IMG/VR virus record: IMGVR_UViG_3300033052_000083
Span: 1-26,406 of that record
Strand: one strand, 5' to 3'
Length of the DNA stretch: 26,406 bases
Source of the DNA: a virus
This document shows positions 7,473 through 13,123 of the stretch, in pieces. The number at the start of each line of letters is the position of its first letter. The stretch's first letter is position 1. The notes under the pieces are model-generated. The model had not been told where the DNA came from. It ran no database searches and was given only the letters and a program-made list of their open reading frames with translations. Both the position numbers and the translations under genes were made by a program.

Positions 7473-8360
7473 TCAGGCTCCGGGCTGCGTGTTGTCGGAA
7501 TTGGTGGGAAGATCGAAGTCGAGGCGGGCCGCCGGCGGCGCGGAGAGCGGGCCACGGATCTTGTCCATCAGGCGCCCCAGGTGGGCGGGTTCGATGCTGG
7601 TGAGACGACCGGACCGGTCCTTTGCGGGGAACCCGAACTCATTGAGCGTCGTGCAGACGAAGGCGCGGTATGGAGCCCCTTCGGCCGGACGAATGTCGGC
7701 AAGGGTCACGATCTCATCGACGATGCCGGGGAGTTCGAGGCCGGTCTTGCTGCCCTCGATCTGCAAGGAGAAGAACGGGCGGTTAAAGTCGTCCAGCCGC
7801 TTGTCGAGCAGCCCGACCAGCCACACATTCTTGTCCGGGGTGTGCTGCAGATGGGTCAGCCAGCCGATCATCTCCTGACCGAGCAGGCCGTAGGCACCGC
7901 GCATGTCGGCCTTGCCGCTGCGGTCCGACATTGCCTGCGGCTGGCCCTTCGCCCACTGCAGGCAAAGGCGCGACGCCACGGTGATCGAGTCCACGAAGAT
8001 CGTGTCGTACTTTTCGAGGATGTTCGGCGGGCCGAAGGCATTGCACACCCGCGCGTAGTCGGCGCGGCTGTAGCTCTGGTCGTCGCGCATCGCCGGATTG
8101 GGGCCCCCGATCCAGCAGGCCAGGTCGCGTGCGCGGTCCCAGTCGCGGATGCGGATTTCGTCGCCCGGCCACCCCTGGACGGCGAGTTCGCCCGCCTCAA
8201 GGTTCAGGAAAAGCGTCTTGTCCGGGTTGAGGGTCCAGAGCTGCGAGGTCTTGCCGATACCGGAGGTGCCCGTAAGCACCCCCTTGATACCGCGACGTTC
8301 CTTGAGCCGTTGGTCGGCCGTGATGATCTGCAGCGGGCCGCTGTTGAACGGGGCGCTCAC
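7473..8360 (-). CDS. Sak4-like phage RecA-fold ATPase
   Basis: This 295-aa protein has a P-loop GTSGIGKT near residues 31-38, a Walker B TIFVDS, and a RecA-core layout without the long RecA flanks. This matches the AAA_24 / 'phage nucleotide-binding protein' group, which includes the Sak4 single-strand annealing recombinases. It probably promotes strand annealing together with the adjacent DUF669-like protein. The start is GTG at 8360, overlapping the upstream stop as GTGA. The C-terminal 30 residues are Pro/Ala-rich and likely flexible. Confidence 0.82.
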   Translation of the reverse strand: MSAPFNSGPLQIITADQRLKERRGIKGVLTGTSGIGKTSQLWTLNPDKTLFLNLEAGELAVQGWPGDEIRIRDWDRARDLACWIGGPNPAMRDDQSYSRADYARVCNAFGPPNILEKYDTIFVDSITVASRLCLQWAKGQPQAMSDRSGKADMRGAYGLLGQEMIGWLTHLQHTPDKNVWLVGLLDKRLDDFNRPFFSLQIEGSKTGLELPGIVDEIVTLADIRPAEGAPYRAFVCTTLNEFGFPAKDRSGRLTSIEPAHLGRLMDKIRGPLSAPPAARLDFDLPTNSDNTQPGA

Positions 8361-8650
8361 TTGCCGCTCTCCAGTTCGCGCAGCGCAGCAGCGACCGCAT
8401 TGTCGTAGCCGTGTGCCCCCTGACGCCGCGCAAGCTTGATGATCTCGTTCAGCGCGGCAGAAACACGGTTGAGAGCGGAAGCCTGGCGCGCCACCGCAAC
8501 TTCCGCGAAAGCCACTTCGTCAAGCGTGGCCTCCTCGGTCGGGACATAGGCTGCGGGGTCATCGCCCACCGCAGGCACGTTCAGGATATCAGGCACATCG
8601 TGAAGCCACATGGACTTGCGAAGGCGCTTGAGAGGCGAAGTCGTAATCAT
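8357..8650 (-). CDS. Hypothetical phage protein, 97 aa
   Basis: No family recognised. The ATG at 8650 has a GGGGAG ribosome site 8-9 nt upstream, far better than the longer frame to 8731. The first 25 residues are basic (SPLKRLRKSMWLHDVPDIL); the second half is an Ala/Glu/Leu-rich helix (about residues 40-75), possibly a coiled coil. It is coupled to the Sak4-like gene by a GTGA overlap, so it is probably part of the same recombination or replication set. Confidence 0.7.
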   Translation of the reverse strand: MITTSPLKRLRKSMWLHDVPDILNVPAVGDDPAAYVPTEEATLDEVAFAEVAVARQASALNRVSAALNEIIKLARRQGAHGYDNAVAAALRELESGK

Positions 8651-8832
8651 TTCGAGGGTCTCCCCGTTTCGTCGAAGGGACCAGGGTTCGTCAGGCAAAC
8701 ATCTGCCGGGCCCGACGCCGCCCTGGAGCACGCGGTCGGGTTGTTCCCCACTGGGGGTGTTCTATTCGCCCGAAGGCCCGGCATGATTTGGCGAGGTTTC
8801 GAGCGGCGGTGCCGTCGTCCTCTGCTGGTCAT
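8647..8832 (-). CDS. Possible small protein, 61 aa, between sigma factor and downstream gene
   Basis: The frame starts at an ATG directly after the sigma-factor stop (TAGATG) and ends in an ATGA overlap with the next gene. That is the same packing as the proven genes of the operon. The product is Arg/Pro-rich (basic first 20 residues) with two cysteines and ends FDETGRPSK. No family is recognised, and codon quality is mediocre. The ribosome site of the next gene lies within it. Equally this could be a leader or spacer. Confidence 0.35.
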   Translation of the reverse strand: MTSRGRRHRRSKPRQIMPGLRANRTPPVGNNPTACSRAASGPADVCLTNPGPFDETGRPSK

Positions 8833-9432
8833 CTACCGGCGGCGATTCCGAACTGTCGGGATCAGGCCGAGATATTCCGCGAGCCCCCAGCCCTCGGCGG
8901 CCCGGCGGATTTGCTCCTTGCGCTCGTAAATGGTTGACCGGTGCAGACCTGCCTCGCGCGCGGCTTCGCAGACGTTGTCAGCGGCGAGGATCGAGACGTA
9001 GCGCTGCAACACAGGCGGAAGGTCGCCGATGAAGCGCGCGACATCGCGGGCCAGGCCGATCTTCAATTCGTCGAGGGCACAGGGATTTTCGAGGTCGTCC
9101 AGCTTGTCGATCAGGCTGGCTCCGTCCTCTTCGTCGTCATTGGCGACAACGAAGTCGAGGGAGATGGTGATGCGTTCGGCGCGCAGCTTGTGGGTCGATG
9201 CGGTGAGGCTGGCCACCCGGTTGGTGACAACGCGGTCAGCGAAGGTGTCGAAGGATGCGCGCTCGGGGTCGAACCGGCCCTTCCGCCTGAGAAGATCGAG
9301 CATCAGTTCTTGCTCAATATCCTCTTTGTCCATGCCGGGCAGCGCACCGCTGCGCGCCAGCTTGGCGGCTTGATACTTGATGTTACGGATTACGCGGGGG
9401 GAGATGCCGCCATAGCGGTTGTTGAGCTCCAT
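8833..9432 (-). CDS. Phage-encoded sigma-70-like RNA polymerase sigma factor
   Basis: This 199-aa protein has a sigma region 2-like segment (residues about 33-80: DKEDIEQELMLDLL, then FDPERASFDTFADRVVTNRV) and a C-terminal region 4-type HTH (LPPVLQRYVSIL, then VCEAAREAGLHRSTIYERKEQI). The acidic linker DDEEDG separates them. Small sigma-like proteins of this type occur in alphaproteobacterial prophages and probably redirect host polymerase to phage promoters. The first gene of the minus-strand operon, it would be made first. I chose ATG 9432 (AAGGCG upstream); GTG 9483 gives 17 extra residues. Confidence 0.8.
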   Translation of the reverse strand: MELNNRYGGISPRVIRNIKYQAAKLARSGALPGMDKEDIEQELMLDLLRRKGRFDPERASFDTFADRVVTNRVASLTASTHKLRAERITISLDFVVANDDEEDGASLIDKLDDLENPCALDELKIGLARDVARFIGDLPPVLQRYVSILAADNVCEAAREAGLHRSTIYERKEQIRRAAEGWGLAEYLGLIPTVRNRRR

Positions 9433-9525
9433 TAGGGTTCGCCTTGATCTGCGGACCAGCTCGGGGGCTGGAATGCAGGTCACCGGCGAATTTTCGTTCA
9501 GGCGGGGTCGGAGCCCGGATCGGCA

Positions 9526-9559
9526 AAGAAAAGCCGCCGGGGATCAGCGGATTCCGGCG
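9526..9559 (-). terminator. Terminator-like hairpin upstream of the sigma gene
   Basis: Read on the minus strand, CGCCGG (9559-9554) pairs with CCGGCG (9540-9535) around a 14-nt loop, followed by a T-rich tract (TTTTCTTT, at about 9532-9525). It sits between the unknown two-gene module and the sigma gene. It could end transcription of that module, or act as a leader attenuator for the sigma operon. Confidence 0.4.
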
Positions 9560-9569
9560 ACTTTGGCCT

Positions 9570-9628
9570 CAGAAAAAAATCGAAAAAACTTCAGTCGTCT
9601 TCAGCGAATATTCGCTGACTGCCTAACT
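9570..9628 (-). terminator. Palindrome plus T-tracts at the end of the unknown module
   Basis: An 18-bp perfect palindrome TCAGCGAATATTCGCTGA (9601-9618) lies in the last codons of the 370-aa gene. An outer CAGTC/GACTG pairing extends it, and two T-tracts on the minus strand (about 9570-9590) follow. This arrangement resembles an intrinsic terminator that overlaps the coding end, which would make the two unknown genes a transcription unit of their own. The 13-nt gap between the palindrome and the first T-tract weakens the case. Confidence 0.4.
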
Positions 9629-10703
9629 GCTTTGCAGTCACAGGGCGGTTGTCACGGATGGTGAAAGCCGTCCGGTAGTCAGAGCCCTCAGAAGGTATAG
9701 GTTCTTCGGCTATACCGAATGCTGCCTGGAGACAGTCGGAGAGCAATTGCTTTTGCTTTTGGTAACCTCGGACTCCCCTCGGAGCCTTTACGGGAAGGCT
9801 GCCCCCGCCGACGGCGAACGCCAAAAGGAAGCCCCATTGTCTGTTGGCCCTACCGGTTCGGCGGTCCATCATGCCCATGTGGGCGGGCTCGAACTTTCTG
9901 GCGGGGGTATTCCCATAGCTCACGTTGATGTGCTCATTTGAGATAAACGTGATGGTAATATCGCCCCAACGCGTTCCCGGCGGGAAAGCCAGCGCAAGAC
10001 CATTACCAGTGGCCGTTTGCAGAGATTGTGTGACCTTCGCCTCAAGCTGCCCCAACAGCGTAGACAAGACCGCGGACGCATGGACCGTACCTTGATCGTC
10101 CACGAGCAAGGCATCGTCAAAGGTCCGCACCTCGGTACCGATGCTTTTCAGGTGCCGCTCTTGATCGGCGGAAAGCGTATATGGCGACGGGACCAAGAGC
10201 AGCTGCGGCTGTGCGATCTGCGTTAGAGGATCGAGCGCCGACAGGCCCTTGCTGGGTTGGCTCCCGCCCTGGAATAGGCCGAGCACAGACACGCTTCGAC
10301 CAGCGACGACATCTCGGGTGCCGATATGGAACAGGCCATCGGACCATTTTTTGAAGCCCTCAGGATTCAGAGCGAGGGCACTGGCTACCATGCCCGAAAA
10401 CCTCTGCAGATCGAGCTTTTGAACCAGAATGTCTTGGGTTGTCAGGTCCAGACGATCACATGTGGCTGGATTGTCTTGGCACTCGGCCACAAGGCGCCCG
10501 TCGGATAGAGTAATGACCTTCCGCGGGCAGTTCTCACCTGCGCCGGAAGGGCAAGCAACCGAAGTTGCCGTTCGACCGGTATTCGCCAGAAGCGGCGCGA
10601 TGACCTGCCATTCAGACGGGTGCCCACCGCGCCAATCGATGGCCGGAAGGATGGCAGTGGCCAGCAGGTCCAGCGTTTCCCAGAAGTTGGTGAGTTTTCT
10701 CAC
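9591..10703 (-). CDS. Unknown protein with four-cysteine zinc-ribbon-like motif (module gene B)
   Basis: This 370-aa protein matches no family I recognise. It begins with a Trp/Leu-rich helical stretch (LTNFWETLDLLATAIL) and then has four cysteines at about residues 51, 59, 75 and 82 (CPSGAGENC and CQDNPATC) spaced like a zinc ribbon. A predicted alpha/beta body follows, with a segment LLLVPSPYTLSADQERHL. There is no signal peptide or clear membrane segment. I chose GTG 10703, 14 bp after the upstream stop with GAGATG in front; the frame stays open to 10751. Base use is visibly less GC-biased than in the flanking phage genes. It is probably co-transcribed with the 379-aa gene as accessory cargo. 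Confidence 0.75.
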   Translation of the reverse strand: MRKLTNFWETLDLLATAILPAIDWRGGHPSEWQVIAPLLANTGRTATSVACPSGAGENCPRKVITLSDGRLVAECQDNPATCDRLDLTTQDILVQKLDLQRFSGMVASALALNPEGFKKWSDGLFHIGTRDVVAGRSVSVLGLFQGGSQPSKGLSALDPLTQIAQPQLLLVPSPYTLSADQERHLKSIGTEVRTFDDALLVDDQGTVHASAVLSTLLGQLEAKVTQSLQTATGNGLALAFPPGTRWGDITITFISNEHINVSYGNTPARKFEPAHMGMMDRRTGRANRQWGFLLAFAVGGGSLPVKAPRGVRGYQKQKQLLSDCLQAAFGIAEEPIPSEGSDYRTAFTIRDNRPVTAKQLGSQRIFAEDD

Positions 10704-10717
10704 GATGTCATGACATC

Positions 10718-11857
10718 TCAGGCCGTAGTGAAGCCACGGGCAGCCAGCCACTGCTCAACGAGGTCACTGTCGTCGTCACGATCGTAGCGCGCGATGTTCG
10801 GCAGACGGATCATCACGGACCTGTCCTTCGACGAGTTGGAGAACCGAACCTTGAAGGTGGCGCTGGTGATCTTGCCACCGCGCAGCCTGTCCTGCCAACG
10901 GTCACCGAAAGCGGCGAAAAGATCGTCGGCCTTGCGGATCTCGCGTTCACCAAAGGTCCCCCAGTACTTCTGCACCTCGATCAGTGCGACATGGTCCATC
11001 CCCTCGATGTCACCACACGCAAGAGCTTCAACCCCGACGTTGATCAAGGGATCGAAGCTGAATTTCGGCTCCTTGCTGAATTCGTCCGGGTTGTTGAAGA
11101 GGATGAGGCTAAGCGTGCCGAGGTAGAGATCCGTTTCACCCTTGGTCGTGGTGTGAACGCCAAGTTCTCCGGTATCCTCATCGTAGACCAGCACGTCATG
11201 TTGCTGTGGCCGATAGAGCTCGGTCGCGGTTTCACCGCTATCCTGGTGCTTGCCTTCGCGCCGCATGGGCAGGCCATGCCTGACCAGCATCCATACACGC
11301 CGGTCCCGCCTGAAAACCAGAAAGCGGGTGCCGCGTCCTTTCCGCTTCTTCCCGAACCAGTCGTCGAAAGCAGCCTGGATCTTGAGCGTCTGTTCTTCAG
11401 ACACCTCGGGGAACGGCTGGGGCTCGGGCGCCCGAGACCGGAAATACTCGAAGCGCTTCTGATTGAAGACAACGGTCCGAGAGTGAGAGTCCCTGAGCAG
11501 GTCGGGCCGCACAAGCCAGATGCGAACCGCAATATCTGCCGGGGTCGCATCGTCTCCAAGCACGAGATCGAGGCCAATAGGAGCTGCAATCTCGAGCAGA
11601 TCTTCGGCCCGGAGATCGCTGGCCGTTTCGTGGATGAAGTACAACGCATCGACCAGTTCGGTCGGCGTGTCATCGTTAGGCGTCATCAGCACACCGCTGA
11701 GACGCTCAAACGGGAAATCCCCCTCGTTGCCAGCCAGTACGACACCCCGGGCGGCGAGATAATTGGACCACGGATTAAACAGCGCCACAAGGTTGGCGAC
11801 CGAGATGTTCTTGAGCCGATCGGCTTTGGTAAAGAGACGAGGATTGAATGTCGGCAT
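10718..11857 (-). CDS. Unknown protein, 379 aa (module gene A)
   Basis: No family recognised. ATG 11857 has GGAG 6 nt upstream, which decides the start against the frame's beginning at 11872. The N-terminal 120 residues are Leu/Asp-rich and helical (FTKADRLKNISVANLVALF). A basic linker follows near residues 150-175 (DDWFGKKRKGRG), then a beta-rich half (RFLVFRRDRRVWMLVRHG) and a mixed C-terminal domain (MDHVALIEVQKYWGTFGER) ending in a charged helix. No nuclease, ATPase, toxin or protease motif stands out. It is the upstream partner of the zinc-ribbon gene, with a 14-bp gap. An anti-phage or superinfection-exclusion role is possible from position alone. Confidence 0.75.
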   Translation of the reverse strand: MPTFNPRLFTKADRLKNISVANLVALFNPWSNYLAARGVVLAGNEGDFPFERLSGVLMTPNDDTPTELVDALYFIHETASDLRAEDLLEIAAPIGLDLVLGDDATPADIAVRIWLVRPDLLRDSHSRTVVFNQKRFEYFRSRAPEPQPFPEVSEEQTLKIQAAFDDWFGKKRKGRGTRFLVFRRDRRVWMLVRHGLPMRREGKHQDSGETATELYRPQQHDVLVYDEDTGELGVHTTTKGETDLYLGTLSLILFNNPDEFSKEPKFSFDPLINVGVEALACGDIEGMDHVALIEVQKYWGTFGEREIRKADDLFAAFGDRWQDRLRGGKITSATFKVRFSNSSKDRSVMIRLPNIARYDRDDDSDLVEQWLAARGFTTA

Positions 11858-12182
11858 ACAGGCTCCAGGCAACTTAGGGGTGCGGCGTCGCTACCCAGCC
11901 TATCGCCCATAATGGACTTGCCAAGAGGGTAAGTTCCTTTTCTGTTCTCCCGACAGTCCGGCGACCACGCCGGTAAGTGACAGGACCATCTGGAGTCCTG
12001 TCAAATGCCCCACTTTTCCGAGCTTTTCAGCAAGCTGCGGGCCCGCACCAGGGTCGCAGGCTACCGTCTCGCAATCCACATAAATCGATCCACAGACCCG
12101 ACCATCATCGTTGTCGGGACCGTTGCGGCTGCGAATCATCTTCCGGCCCTGACGCTGGTCGTCCTGACCGGAGTGGTTGGCC
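11858..12182. promoter_or_regulatory. Divergent control region between the minus- and plus-strand operons
   Basis: Genes read left from here (unknown module) and right (replication operon), so promoters for both must lie here or close by. It contains CCGGCG-acca-CGCCGG (11958-11973) and a longer dyad at 11978-12003. Short open frames occur on both strands (11900-12184 minus, 12005-12190 plus), and neither is convincing. I could not pick a clear -35/-10 pair. No repressor gene of the CI/Cro type is adjacent. Confidence 0.45.
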
Positions 12183-12184
12183 AT
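11900..12184 (-). CDS. Doubtful small protein, 94 aa
   Basis: An open frame beginning at an ATG that shares the palindrome CCATGG with the plus-strand start at 12183. The product is hydrophilic at its N-terminus (Gln/Asp/Arg/Asn-rich) with two cysteines in its middle, and ends 43 bp before the 379-aa gene. If real, it would be the first gene of that unit. No family is recognised, the ribosome site is weak, and a plus-strand frame overlaps it. Confidence 0.25.
   Translation of the reverse strand: MANHSGQDDQRQGRKMIRSRNGPDNDDGRVCGSIYVDCETVACDPGAGPQLAEKLGKVGHLTGLQMVLSLTGVVAGLSGEQKRNLPSWQVHYGR
11978..12003. promoter_or_regulatory. 9-bp inverted repeat, candidate operator
   Basis: TGACAGGAC (11978-11986) and GTCCTGTCA (11995-12003) are perfect inverted copies separated by 8 bp. 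The site lies in the divergent region, about 180 bp before the replication operon, where a phage repressor or activator would be expected to bind. It is also within the doubtful minus-strand frame, so chance cannot be excluded. Confidence 0.4.
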
Positions 12185-12377
12185 GGATAACACCGGTGAA
12201 CGCGAACGTGCGGCGCTGGTCGCCGCCCTCAAATCCATGGCCGGTGTCCTTGGCCAGATCGGCTGGAACCGGCGCTTCAACGAACTCACCGACCAGCAGG
12301 CAGCAGCAATCGCGGAGGCTGCTGTTGCCGGTTTCCAGCGGTCGATGTGGGAAAGCGCGCCCGAGGTGCCGTTCTGA
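12183..12377 (+). CDS. Small DUF6511-like phage protein, 64 aa
   Basis: The first gene of the plus-strand operon. ATG 12183 has GGAGTGG (12170-12176) six bases upstream; the in-frame TTG at 12177 lies too close to it. The sequence is a single helical domain (ERAALVAALKSMAGVLGQIGW, then LTDQQAAAIAEAAVAGFQ). It resembles the short phage proteins grouped as DUF6511, function unknown. The stop overlaps the nuclease start as TGATG, so the two are co-translated. Confidence 0.7.
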   Translation: MDNTGERERAALVAALKSMAGVLGQIGWNRRFNELTDQQAAAIAEAAVAGFQRSMWESAPEVPF

Positions 12378-13123
12378 TGCACGGCCCGCTCGACTTCAAT
12401 CACCGGGAAAAGCCGGCCGCGTTCGTGGATCTGGTGAATGCCCGGATCGACGATGCGCTCACCAAGGCAAACGGCGAGCGCGAACCCCGCTCCTATCTGG
12501 GCGGTAGTCGCCTTGGCGAAAGCTGCTCCCGCAAGCTGCAGTATGAGTTCCTGAAGGCCCCGCGCGACCCCGGAGAAGAGTTCTCCGGCAAGACGCTGCG
12601 CATTTTCGCGGTGGGCCATATCTTCGAGGACCTTGCCGTCGACTGGCTGATCAAGGCCGGATACGACCTGCGCACCCGCAATCGCGACGGTGACCAGTTC
12701 GGCTTCTCCGTCGCCAACGGCCGTGTGCGCGGGCACATTGACGGCGTCATTGTGGCTGCGCCCGACGGGCTCGCAGTTCCGGCGCTGTGGGAGTGCAAGT
12801 CCGCGAACGCCAAGAACTGGCGGGATATCGTCAAGCGCGGTGTGGCGGCTTCGAAGCCTGTCTATGCGGCGCAGATCGCGCTCTATCAGGCCTATCTCGG
12901 CCTTACCGAACATCCGGCCGTTTTCACCGCCATCAACAAGGATACCTGCGAACTCTGGCATGAACTCGTCCCGTTCAACGGGGCGCTGGCGCAGGCCTGT
13001 AGCGACAAGGCCGTGCGGATCCTGCAGGCCTGCGATGCCGACGAATGGCTGCCTCGCGTCGCGTCTGATCCCGACCATTTCGAATGCGCGTGGTGCCCCT
13101 GGAAACAGAGGTGCTGGGCATGA
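12377..13123 (+). CDS. Cas4-like PD-(D/E)XK nuclease with Fe-S cysteines
   Basis: This 248-aa protein is a RecB-family single-strand DNA exonuclease by motif. The nuclease core shows GHIFE (motif I area), D122 in RGHIDG, E139-x-K141 in WECKS, and a QxxxY-type helix (AQIALYQAYLG). C50 (GESC) pairs with C237, C240 and C246 (CAWCPWKQRC) in the arrangement of the 4Fe-4S cluster of Cas4/AddB-type nucleases. No other cas gene or CRISPR array is present, so it is a phage recombination or replication nuclease. Its stop overlaps the primase start. Confidence 0.87.
   Translation: MHGPLDFNHREKPAAFVDLVNARIDDALTKANGEREPRSYLGGSRLGESCSRKLQYEFLKAPRDPGEEFSGKTLRIFAVGHIFEDLAVDWLIKAGYDLRTRNRDGDQFGFSVANGRVRGHIDGVIVAAPDGLAVPALWECKSANAKNWRDIVKRGVAASKPVYAAQIALYQAYLGLTEHPAVFTAINKDTCELWHELVPFNGALAQACSDKAVRILQACDADEWLPRVASDPDHFECAWCPWKQRCWA

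Noticed and set aside
5915-7603. 562-codon plus-strand frame opposite the helicase, DUF669-like and ATPase genes
   Set aside because: It crosses three well-supported minus-strand genes and has no ribosome site or recognisable domain.
12005-12190. 61-aa plus-strand frame in the divergent control region
   Set aside because: Hydrophobic, low-information product without a ribosome site; it overlaps the better-supported start at 12183 and is antisense to the doubtful 94-aa frame.
12377-13123. Cas4-like nuclease as part of a CRISPR-Cas locus
   Set aside because: No repeat-spacer array and no other cas gene in the window; Cas4-like nucleases are common in phages.
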